Shown here piece by piece: positions 25,118 through 33,400 of a stretch of DNA of 64,000 bases. Source of the DNA: DASRJG01 sp964647625 (GTDB lineage Bacteria > Acidobacteriota > Polarisedimenticolia > Polarisedimenticolales > DASRJG01); the NCBI GenBank assembly GCA_964647625.1, contig CAZYHZ010000012.1:1-64000 (forward strand), in the 5' to 3' direction. Both the position numbers and the translations under genes were made by a program. Numbering within the stretch: position 1 is the first letter of the stretch; every line of letters starts with the position of its first letter. The notes beneath the pieces were generated by a model that saw only the letters and a list, made by a program, of their open reading frames with translations, was not told the origin of the DNA and did no database searches.

Positions 25118-27355
25118 TCAGAACGAGTAGTTGAACAGGACTCGCGCCCACGTGAAGTCGTAGCCGGGAATCTGCGCGCCGAGGAACACGCTCTCGCTCG
25201 CGCCGCCGTCGAGAGCGCCCATCCACGGAATCATGACGTCGCGCTGGAAGTTGTCCTCGTTCCAGTTCTCGTGGGTCACGGCGAAGGTGAGACCCATCGA
25301 GGCGCGCATCTTCCACGTCACGCTCCCTTCGACGACGGTCAGGTCCGACCTGATGTCCGGGAACGATGTGGCGTCTCCACCGGGCGCTCCGCCGGGGTTG
25401 AACGACCCGGTTTGCCGTCCGGTCGCGTCGGTCTTGTTGGCGCGGAAGTCGAGAACGACCTTGCTCTTGGCCAGCAGCGCGGTGAGCCCGAGCCCGTAGT
25501 CGTGCGTCGTGTCGTCGGTGTCGATGAACCAGTCGTCCACCGCGTTTTCGATCTGCGCCAGGCGATAGCTCGACGCCATCGACCAACGGAACCGGTCCTG
25601 ACCGTAGTTGCCCGAGACCGTGACGCCCGAGCCGGCGTCCACGGCGAAGTCGACCGCCCAGCCGTCCGACTTGTCGGAGGTCCGGCCGAACGCGGTCGAA
25701 GGATAGTCGTCCTTGATCGTGTGAGCCTGCACCCCGAGATCGAGGCGCTCGACCGGGGTGAACGTCGCCATCAGGCTGTACTTGTCGCGGTCGCGGTTCG
25801 ACTGATCGAAGTTCTGCGTGCCCGCCGGATTGAACGGGGTTTCTTCGTCGTACGAGTCGTAACGGCGCTTTCCGTGGGCGTAAGCGATCCGGATGTTCCC
25901 CCAGGCGGCGGGAACCCAGCCGGCGGAGAGGTCGTAAAGATCTTCGTTGGTCGTCGGCGCGAAACGGAACTTCCGATCCCACGTCTCGCGCCCGGCGCCG
26001 GCCCCGAGCGTGAGCCCGTGTCCCGGACGGAATGCGACGCGGCCGCCGTACGAAAACGTCTTGTAAGCGAACGGTTCGGCGACGACCGCGGATCCCGCCA
26101 GCTCGACGTCCGCATTCACCCAGTCGGGCGTGAGGTACTCCGGCGTGTTGTTGTCGTAGTTGTACTCGTGCGCGAACGCCTCGAATGAAAACCAGCGCAG
26201 CGGCTGGCCGTTGAACCGGGCGTCCCAGCGCGTGATGTCGATCGACCCGTCGTAGGCGGTGACGGGATTCCCGTCCTTCAAGACGACGAGTGGCGTCGCC
26301 GGGACGATCGCGGAGTTCAGCGTGAACGGCAGGAACATCTCGTCCTGACGGTTCTGGCCGATGGAGTACTCGAAGCTCGCGCGCCCCCAGTCGGCGACGC
26401 GCACCCCGGCGTGCAGGTTGAGCCAGGCGGCGCGGCTGTCGGGCGGCGCCGACAGCATGAGCGTCGCGGCCGCAGCCGTCAGGTCGCCGAGTGAGGGCGT
26501 GCCGTCCGTGGATCGCAGCGGATTGTCCACGACGTACGCGTCGTGGAGCGTTCCGCTTCCGGTCTCGCTCGTCAGCCGGTTCGTGAACTGCGACCAGACC
26601 ACGGAGCCCCCGACGTCGAAGCGGTCGCGGGCGTAGTCGAGCCCCACCCGCGCCTCGCGGCTGATGAAGTCGGTCCGGCCGGCGAACTCGGAGACATCGG
26701 CGCCCACGGTGAAGTCCGTCGCCATCGACTGCGGGTGCGTGCCGTTCCGCTGCGCCTGCGTGAACCCCGCGTCGAACGTCAGACCCTGCACGGGCGTCCG
26801 CCAGGTGACGTCGCCCGACGCGGTGTCCCGGCGGCTGCGTAGATTCGGATACGATTGCGCGGCATCGAGAGCGGCCGAGAGGATCCCGCCGCGGGCAAAT
26901 CCGGGAGCGTTCTGGATGTCATCTCGGATCGGTTCCGGGAAGAGCATGCGTCCGCCACCCGCGGACGCGAACAGCGTCTTCGACGTGTTCGAGTACCAGT
27001 CCGGGATCTGATCGTAGCGGACGTGAGCGCGGAAGGCGCCGGGCTTGGCGACATCGAGATCCAGCCGTTGATCTTCTTGCAGCAAGTCGACGGCCGCCAG
27101 TCCGAACGTGACCCCCTTGGCCCCCGCGTCGAACGTCAACCTCTCGAGAAAGAATCCGTTCGGGATCTCGCGAAACTCTTGAGCCTTCGACGACTCGTTG
27201 AGATCGTCCACGGTCCCGAGCCCGATCGCGACGGTTCCTGCCGTCGACGGCGCGGGTGAGGGCGCGGGCGCCGGCTGGGGCGCATCCTCCGCGCGCGCGA
27301 CGATCGCAGCCGCTCCGACGATCAGGGCGAAGAGCCGGCGGCGCGTCTTCATCAT
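25118..27355 (-). CDS. MtrB/PioB-family decaheme-associated outer-membrane porin
   Basis: A 745-residue protein with a signal (RRRLFALIVGAAAIVARAED), a Pro/Ala linker, and a long beta-barrel-like sequence with alternating aromatic and polar residues, ending in Phe (RVLFNYSF), as in outer-membrane barrels. Segments such as FLERLTFDAGAKGVTF and YDQIPDWYSNTSKTLF fit MtrB/PioB proteins, which sheath a decaheme cytochrome across the outer membrane. The Cys pair near the N-terminus of Shewanella MtrB is absent. It starts 9 bases after the decaheme gene, and the pair would conduct electrons through the outer membrane. Confidence 0.88.
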   Translation of the reverse strand: MMKTRRRLFALIVGAAAIVARAEDAPQPAPAPSPAPSTAGTVAIGLGTVDDLNESSKAQEFREIPNGFFLERLTFDAGAKGVTFGLAAVDLLQEDQRLDLDVAKPGAFRAHVRYDQIPDWYSNTSKTLFASAGGGRMLFPEPIRDDIQNAPGFARGGILSAALDAAQSYPNLRSRRDTASGDVTWRTPVQGLTFDAGFTQAQRNGTHPQSMATDFTVGADVSEFAGRTDFISREARVGLDYARDRFDVGGSVVWSQFTNRLTSETGSGTLHDAYVVDNPLRSTDGTPSLGDLTAAAATLMLSAPPDSRAAWLNLHAGVRVADWGRASFEYSIGQNRQDEMFLPFTLNSAIVPATPLVVLKDGNPVTAYDGSIDITRWDARFNGQPLRWFSFEAFAHEYNYDNNTPEYLTPDWVNADVELAGSAVVAEPFAYKTFSYGGRVAFRPGHGLTLGAGAGRETWDRKFRFAPTTNEDLYDLSAGWVPAAWGNIRIAYAHGKRRYDSYDEETPFNPAGTQNFDQSNRDRDKYSLMATFTPVERLDLGVQAHTIKDDYPSTAFGRTSDKSDGWAVDFAVDAGSGVTVSGNYGQDRFRWSMASSYRLAQIENAVDDWFIDTDDTTHDYGLGLTALLAKSKVVLDFRANKTDATGRQTGSFNPGGAPGGDATSFPDIRSDLTVVEGSVTWKMRASMGLTFAVTHENWNEDNFQRDVMIPWMGALDGGASESVFLGAQIPGYDFTWARVLFNYSF

Positions 27356-27364
27356 CGCCCTCCG

Positions 27365-28222
27365 CTACCGCATCAACCGGCTGCCGCTCGGGTGATTCGA
27401 TCCGTGGATCGCCGGATGGCAGTTGATGCAGGCCCGATTGAAGACGAATCGGGACTGCGCGGTTTGGGGGATCGTCGGGTGCAAGTACCCGATATGGCAG
27501 CTCTGGCACAGCCGCGGCGCGGCGGCGACGAGCAGGTTGTCGTGAAGCGACCCGTGCGGGTCATGACAGTTCAGGCAGTTCTCCCGCACGGGAGGATGCT
27601 CGAAGAGGTTCGGCCCCCGTTTCTCGTCGTGGCAGCGGACGCAGTTGTCGTTGACCGACGCGTCGACGAGAAGCGCACGAGTCGAGGTGCCGTGCGGGTT
27701 GTGGCAGTCGGTGCACTGGAGCTTGCTCTCCCGAAGCGGCATGTGGCTCGACATCATCGTTCGCGTGCGCTGCATCTTGTGGCAGGTGAAGCAAACGTCG
27801 GATTGATCGGGCCGCTTCAAGAGGCCGGCGTTCCGTCCGTGCTCGTTGTGGATGGCGTGGCACGACAGGCACGACACGTCGTTTCGCTCGTGGACGGATC
27901 CCATCCACCCGCGGACGTGCGCTTGGTTGTGGCAGGCGAGGCACGTCTTGGCGCTCGCCTTCGCGTCGAGCTTCGCGGGATTGACGATCTTCGACGCCTC
28001 GCCGCCGCCGTCGACGTGCGCCTTCCCCGGGCCGTGGCACGACTCGCAATCGGGGACTCCGGGATGGTCCGCGAAGTGGCGAAGCGACTGCGCTTGGACG
28101 TCGTGACAGGTGACGCAGACATCGGCGCCGACGCGAGCGTTCGGGTCGGGACTCTCCGCAAACGCCGGCGCGGCCAGCAGCAGCGCGACGATTCCGGCGA
28201 TGACGAGCGGCCGACGCGTCAC
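27365..28222 (-). CDS. MtrA/DmsE-family decaheme c-type cytochrome
   Basis: A 285-residue protein with a GTG start at 28222, a signal peptide (IAGIVALLLAAPAFAES) and exactly ten CxxCH sites (from CVTCHDV near the N-terminus to CINCHPAIHGSNH near the end), the heme count and length of MtrA/DmsE/PioA. It forms the conductive wire inside the MtrB-type porin encoded next. No MtrC/OmcA-like surface decaheme lipoprotein follows, so the module resembles PioAB-type two-component conduits for iron oxidation or other extracellular electron exchange. Direction of electron flow cannot be told. Confidence 0.93.
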   Translation of the reverse strand: MTRRPLVIAGIVALLLAAPAFAESPDPNARVGADVCVTCHDVQAQSLRHFADHPGVPDCESCHGPGKAHVDGGGEASKIVNPAKLDAKASAKTCLACHNQAHVRGWMGSVHERNDVSCLSCHAIHNEHGRNAGLLKRPDQSDVCFTCHKMQRTRTMMSSHMPLRESKLQCTDCHNPHGTSTRALLVDASVNDNCVRCHDEKRGPNLFEHPPVRENCLNCHDPHGSLHDNLLVAAAPRLCQSCHIGYLHPTIPQTAQSRFVFNRACINCHPAIHGSNHPSGSRLMR

Positions 28223-28244
28223 GAAGCGTCCCCCGGATCCGGCT

Positions 28245-28272
28245 TTAATACCACCGGCGTCGCGAAAATCAA
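28245..28272 (-). promoter_or_regulatory. Probable promoter of the decaheme operon
   Basis: On the minus strand TTGATT (28267-28272) and TATTAA (28245-28250) are separated by 16 bases, a good sigma-70-like pair in a short AT-rich island about 25 bases before the GTG start of the decaheme gene. Confidence 0.5.
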
Positions 28273-28288
28273 GAACGTTCTTCGTGGG

Positions 28289-28726
28289 CTACTCGACCAG
28301 CAGCTCACCGCCCCATTCGGCCGGATCGGAGTCGAAGATCGTCTCCGACAGCGTCCAGGGGTGTCCCCACGGGTCGACGAACGAGCACTGGCGCTCGCCG
28401 TACATGTGATCGGTGGGCTCGGCGAGGACGCGCGCACCCGCGGCCTTGGCGCGATCGAAGAGGCTGTCGATGCTCGTCACGCGAAGCATGACGACGTGCG
28501 CCCCCGCAGCCTGCAGCGTCGAGGGATCGGCCTCGGCATGCCCGCCGGGGTTGGCGACGATGAGGGCGCCGCCACCGTGGACGAGCTGGCAGCGATGGTC
28601 GCCGATGCGGAGCCGCGCAACGAACGGCAGCGCCGTCGTGAGCCACTCGACCGCTTTTCGAACGTCGGAGTAGTAGAGCACGGGGATCACGGCGGTGTCG
28701 GGCGCGGCACGGTTCTTCTTGAGCAT
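28289..28726 (-). CDS. VOC/glyoxalase-fold protein coupled to arsC
   Basis: A 145-residue protein with VOC features: VIPVLYYSDVRKAVEWL, VVMLRVTSIDSLFDRAKAAG, and FVDPWGHPWTLSE. Its ATG (28726) shares one base with the arsC stop (TGATG), so the two are co-translated. VOC proteins in arsenic operons include the C-As lyase ArsI, but the vicinal Cys pair expected for ArsI is not seen (the Cys residues are isolated: HRCQL, RQCSF). A role in arsenic or organoarsenic metabolism is therefore only a contextual suggestion; it could act on an unrelated small molecule. Confidence 0.8.
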   Translation of the reverse strand: MLKKNRAAPDTAVIPVLYYSDVRKAVEWLTTALPFVARLRIGDHRCQLVHGGGALIVANPGGHAEADPSTLQAAGAHVVMLRVTSIDSLFDRAKAAGARVLAEPTDHMYGERQCSFVDPWGHPWTLSETIFDSDPAEWGGELLVE

Positions 28727-29163
28727 CACCGGCCGCCTTTCTCCGCCAGCCAACGGTCGATGCGCGCCGAGATCTCGTCGCGCGCAGCTCGGAACGCGTC
28801 GAGCTTCGCTTCCTCCGTCCCCTCGAACGCCGCCGGGTTTTCGACCGGCCAGAAGTCGCGCGTGATGACGCCCGGGAAGACGGCCGGGCATTTCTCATTC
28901 GCGTCATCGCAGACGATGATGAGGTGCCGAACGGGCAAGCGCCCGAGGTAATCCTTGACGCTTTTCGGCCGCTGGCTCGAGATGTCGATCCCGATCTCGC
29001 GCATCGCGGCCACGGCGAGCGGGTGAACGGAGGGCGCCGGCTCGATCCCGGCGCTGTGAACTTCGAAGTCGGTTCCCGTCTTCTTCCGCATGAGGCCTTC
29101 CGCCATCTGGCTCCGGGCGGAGTTTCCCGTGCACAGGAACAAGACGATGTGATTGAGACTCAT
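28726..29163 (-). CDS. arsC: Thioredoxin-type arsenate reductase (LMW-PTP fold)
   Basis: A 145-residue protein. The P-loop CTGNSARS (Cys11) is the CX5R arsenate-binding motif, and Cys85 and Cys92 in CDDANEKC give the two further redox Cys of thioredoxin-coupled ArsC, spaced as in the Staphylococcus type (10/82/89). It reduces arsenate to arsenite. Divergent from arsR across 52 bases and co-translated with a VOC protein. No arsenite efflux pump (arsB/acr3) is seen nearby; the downstream ArsM on the other strand may dispose of arsenite by methylation instead. Confidence 0.92.
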   Translation of the reverse strand: MSLNHIVLFLCTGNSARSQMAEGLMRKKTGTDFEVHSAGIEPAPSVHPLAVAAMREIGIDISSQRPKSVKDYLGRLPVRHLIIVCDDANEKCPAVFPGVITRDFWPVENPAAFEGTEEAKLDAFRAARDEISARIDRWLAEKGGR

Positions 29164-29215
29164 GCGTCCTCCACAGTCGGTTGCGCTGATTCCATTATTC
29201 TACTACTATCGAAAT
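29164..29215. promoter_or_regulatory. Divergent arsC/arsR control region
   Basis: These 52 bases separate the two divergent starts and must hold both promoters and the ArsR site. The AT-rich part (ATTATTCTACTACTATCGAAATATG) contrasts with the flanks, but no clear palindrome can be assigned as the operator. Confidence 0.5.
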
Positions 29216-29599
29216 ATGAAATCCACGGCAGGCGCCAGAACAAGGGCGGATGCGACCGTTCGCTATGCGGAGATGTTCGCGGCCCTCGGAAACGAAAGCC
29301 GGCTCCGCATTCTCAGGGTGCTCCTGTCCGCCCATCCCGATGGAATGGTAGCCGGGGACATCCAGGCCGAGATCGACATCCCGCCTTCGACGCTGTCGCA
29401 CCACCTGGAAAAACTGAGGGTGGAAGGCCTCGCCACGGTGAAACGGGAGAGCACGTTCCTTCGCTACGCCGCGAACACCGAGGCCCTCCAGGAGCTGCTC
29501 GGCTTCCTCTTCGCCGAGTGCTGCTCGAGGAGCAAGGCCGTGAGCGCCGAATCGATCGTGAAGCTTTCCGAGATTCGAACCCACCGGAGGTCATCGTGA
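29216..29599 (+). CDS. arsR: ArsR-family metalloregulator
   Basis: The start is chosen at the ATG at 29216, giving 127 residues; the earlier in-frame codon would overlap arsC. The winged helix is typical (YAEMFAALGNESRLRILRVL, PPSTLSHHLEKLRVEGLATV). The usual CxC in the DNA-binding helix is absent; instead a Cys102-Cys103 pair lies near the C-terminal helix (FAECCSRS), so arsenite sensing would use a different site, as known for other ArsR subtypes. It overlaps arsM by GTGA and probably autoregulates the divergent locus. Confidence 0.9.
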   Translation: MKSTAGARTRADATVRYAEMFAALGNESRLRILRVLLSAHPDGMVAGDIQAEIDIPPSTLSHHLEKLRVEGLATVKRESTFLRYAANTEALQELLGFLFAECCSRSKAVSAESIVKLSEIRTHRRSS

Positions 29600-30444
29600 G
29601 CGGAGACCTCAAAAGCGCAGTCAAAAAGAAGTACGCCGAGGCGGCGACGCTCGCGGCTCAGGGCGAGGCGGCGTCGTGCTGCGGCGAGTCGTGCGGCTGC
29701 GCGAGCGACGCGCAGGCGATCGACCCCATCACCTCCAACCTTTATACCGACCACGAGAAAGACTCCGTCCCCGAAGGCGCGCTCCGCGCGTCGCTCGGCT
29801 GCGGCAACCCGACCGCTCTGGCGGAGCTGCATCCCGGCGAAATCGTCCTCGACCTCGGCTCGGGCGGCGGGATCGACGTCATCCTCTCCGCCCGCCGCGT
29901 CGGGCCGGCAGGAAAGGCCTACGGCCTCGACATGACCGACGAGATGCTGGCGCTCGCAAGGCGAAACCAGGCCGACGCGGGAGTCGAAAACGTCGAGTTC
30001 CTGAAAGGGGAGATCGAAGATATCCCCCTACCGGACGCCGCCGTCGACGTCGTCATCTCGAACTGTGTGATCAATCTATCGGCCGACAAGGACAAGGTGC
30101 TCCGCGAGGCGTTCCGCGTGCTCAAGCCCGGCGGCCGGTTCGCCGTGTCCGACGTCGTCGTTCAGGGCGAGGTGCCGGCCGACATCCGCCGAAGCGTCGA
30201 GCTTTGGGTCGGCTGCGTCGCCGGCGCGCTGGAAGAGAACGAGTACAAGGCCAAGCTCGAGCGCGCCGGGTTCGGATCGGTCTCATTCGAAGCAACCCGC
30301 GTCTACAAGCTCGAGGACGCCCGCGAATTCCTGTCGGCGCGCGGGATCGATGTGGTGGACGCCGCCCCGAAGGTCGAAGGCAAGTTCAGGAGCGCGTTCA
30401 TTCGCGCAGTGAAGCCGGGCCAACGCCCTCGCAGTATTACTTGA
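29596..30444 (+). CDS. arsM: Arsenite S-adenosylmethionine methyltransferase
   Basis: The start is GTG at 29596 behind CGGAGG, overlapping the arsR stop (GTGA); the product is 282 residues. SAM-binding motif VLDLGSGGGIDVILSARRVG and the family cysteines are all visible: Cys69 in ASLGCGNPTAL, Cys157 in VISNCVINLS and Cys207 in ELWVGCVAGA, which bind As(III). The N-terminus has an additional CC-x3-C-x-C cluster (residues 28-35). It methylates arsenite to volatile or less retained products. The gene ends eight bases inside the 3' end of the convergent giant gene. Confidence 0.93.
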   Translation: MSGDLKSAVKKKYAEAATLAAQGEAASCCGESCGCASDAQAIDPITSNLYTDHEKDSVPEGALRASLGCGNPTALAELHPGEIVLDLGSGGGIDVILSARRVGPAGKAYGLDMTDEMLALARRNQADAGVENVEFLKGEIEDIPLPDAAVDVVISNCVINLSADKDKVLREAFRVLKPGGRFAVSDVVVQGEVPADIRRSVELWVGCVAGALEENEYKAKLERAGFGSVSFEATRVYKLEDAREFLSARGIDVVDAAPKVEGKFRSAFIRAVKPGQRPRSIT

Positions 30445-33400
30445 TGATCGCAGTCACCTTGTACTGCCAGTTGTGACCGTCGTTCATGCTCGGGTCGTTC
30501 CAACCCGTCTGAGACTTGTTCAACTCCATCACCATCGTCCAGGCGAGGGTCTCCGGGTCCCGACGATACACATGGAATCGCGTGACGTTGACCGGCGCGC
30601 GTGGTGACGGCATCGACCAAGTGAGCTGGAGGTTGCCGTTTACCTTGTTCAGCTTCAAGTCGCCGACGTCGATTCCGGCGCTCTGCGAGATCTCCATCTC
30701 CGGATCGACATCCGAGTGATCCGCGACGGTGCCGTTCGCGCAAGCGCTGCCGGATCCGCACCCATCGACGTCCGAGTTGTACGTCCCGTTCACGCCGTCG
30801 CGCTGGTCGTTGGTGCCGCCGCGGGCGCCGTAGATCGTGCCGGCCGGCTGGTGAGTGCGATCGTTCCACACCGCGACATCGATCGGATTCGACGTCACGG
30901 CGTTGCCGCACGTATCGGTTGCAATCAAGGTCATCAGATAATCTCGGCCGATCGGGCTGCAGGCACCGTTTCTCTCCGCCCGTAGGTGAACCGCTCCCGG
31001 CTCGTAGACGCAGTCACGCGTCGAGTTGCCGTCGCCGGTCCCGTAGGCGTTTTCCGGCTGGCTCGAAGCGCAGCTCGCGAACGAGATCGACGCGATGCCG
31101 CACTGGGCCTGGGCTTGAGCGCCCGTGTCCTGCACGGTGAAATCAACGTAACCATGATTTGGCGGCCACAGGACGGGGCATGCGCCGAGCGAGGGCTGCG
31201 TCGTGAAAACCGGAGGCGTCAGGTTCGGCGCGTGATGGCAGCCCGTCGCCGGATCGCACGTGTCGGTCGTGCAGCAGTTGCCGTCATCGCAGCTGGTCGG
31301 GGCTCCGGGGCGACACGATCCGCCGCCGCAGACGTCTCCGGTTGTGCAGGCGTTGCCGTCATCACAGGGATTGGTGTTGTTGGTGTGAACGCAGCCGGAA
31401 GCCGGGTTGCAAGAGTCCGACGTACAAACATTGCCGTCGTCGCAGTTGGGCGCGGGTCCGCCGTGGCACGCTCCGCCGCCGCACGTGTCATTCGTCGTGC
31501 ACGCGTTGTCGTCGTCGCAAGAGTTCGAGTTGTTGGTGAAGACGCAGCCTGACGTCGGGTTACAGGAATCGGTGGTGCAGACGTTCCCGTCATCGCAGGC
31601 GTGTGGCGCGCCCGGATTGCAGCTGCCGCCACCGCAAGTGTCGTTGTCCGTGCAGACGTTGCCGTCGTCACAGGGGTTCGTGTTGTTCGCGTGGACGCAG
31701 CCGGAAGTCGGGCTGCACGTATCGGTCGTGCAGACGTTGCCGTCGTCACAGTTGGGCGCAGGTCCGCCGTGGCACGTTCCGCCGCTGCAGACGTCGCCGG
31801 TGGTACAGGCGTTGCCGTCATTGCACGGACTCGTGTTGTTGGCATGGACGCAGCCCGAAGCCGGATTGCAGCTGTCGTCCGTGCACGGGTTCGCGTCATC
31901 GCAGTTGGGCGCAGGTCCACCGTTGCAGGCTCCGCCGCCGCAGCTGTCGTTCGTGGTGCAGGCGTTGCCATCGTCGCACGCGTTCGTGTTGTTTGCGTGA
32001 ACGCAGCCCGAGGTCGGGCTGCATGAGTCGGTGGTGCAGATGTTGCCATCATCGCAATTGGGTGCGGCGCCGCCATGGCAGCTCCCGCCGCCGCAGACGT
32101 CTCCAGTGGTGCAGGCGTTGCCGTCGCTGCACGGGTTCGTGTTGTTGACGTGGACGCAACCCGAAGACGGATTGCAGCTGTCCGTCGTACAAGGATTGCC
32201 GTCGTCGCAGTTGAGCGCAGGCCCACCGTTGCAGGCTCCGCCGCCACAGGTATCGCTCGTTGTGCAGGGATTGCCATCACTACACGGGGCGTCGTTGTAA
32301 ACATGGACGCAGCCCACGGATGGATCGCACGAATCGTCGGTGCAGACGTCGCCGTCGTCGCAGAGTCGCCTCGGGCCAGACTGACAGCTTCCGTTCAGGC
32401 AACTGTCGATCGTGGTGCAGGCGTTGCCGTCGTCGCAGGGATCGGTGTTGTTGACGTGTACGCAGCCCAAATACCGGAGACACAAGTCGGTCGTGCAAGC
32501 GTTGCCGTCGTCGCAGGAGGGCGTGTTGTCGACGTGGACGCACCCCGTGGCCGGGTCGCAGGAATCATCTGTGCACAAATTGCTGTCATCGCAGTTTCGC
32601 GGAGGGCCGCTGTGGCAGGTTCCGGCAGCGCAGGTGTCGTTCGCCGTGCACGCATCGCCGTCATCGCAAGGGGCGGCGTTGTAGGCGTGAGAGCAGCCCG
32701 AGATTCCGTTGCAGACGTCGTCGGTGCAGACATTGCCGTCTGAACAAAGTAGGCTGCCGTTGTCATCTATATTGCCATTGCAATCGTCGTCGATGCCGTT
32801 GCAGGTTTCCGGCACTCCCGGGTGGACCGAACGGTTCGTGTCGTTACAGTCGGCACCGTTCGTCACATACCCCGCGGGAATGATCCCGTCGCAAGCCTCA
32901 ACCGAATCTCCTGAGGTCCCGTAGCCATCTCCATCAGCGTCGCGGTAGCCAATCACGCCGTTCGGACAGGCGCAGTAGATTCCTCCCGTCGGAGTGAGCG
33001 TGTCTGCTCCCCAGACGATCATTTGTGTTCCCGTCCAAACCGCGGTGTGCCCATAGCGCGGCCCGGGAAGGCCCGCGCCCACGGAGGTGGCCGTCCAGGT
33101 ATCCGTTGATGGGTTGTAACGGCCGCCCGTGTTGAATTGGTAAGGGGAGAAGTTAATGTTGTACCCGCCCCAGACGATCATCTCGGTCCCCGTCCAGACC
33201 GCACAGTGGGCGTAGCGTGAGACGGGATCATTCGGTCCGGTCGATGTGGATGTCCACGTGTCCGCTGATGGGTCGTAGCAGCCACCGGTGTTGAAGAATA
33301 CGTGGCTGGTGCCCACGAGCCCACCGTATCCGCCCCAGATAACCATCCGTGTCCCCGTCCAGACCGCGGTTTGGTATGCGCGTTTCTCGGGGGCGTTGAC

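Noticed and set aside
31219..32304. Threonine/alanine-rich ORFs in other frames of the Cys-rich repeats
   Set aside because: Repetitive DNA keeps all frames open; only the Cys-rich frame continues into recognised domains.
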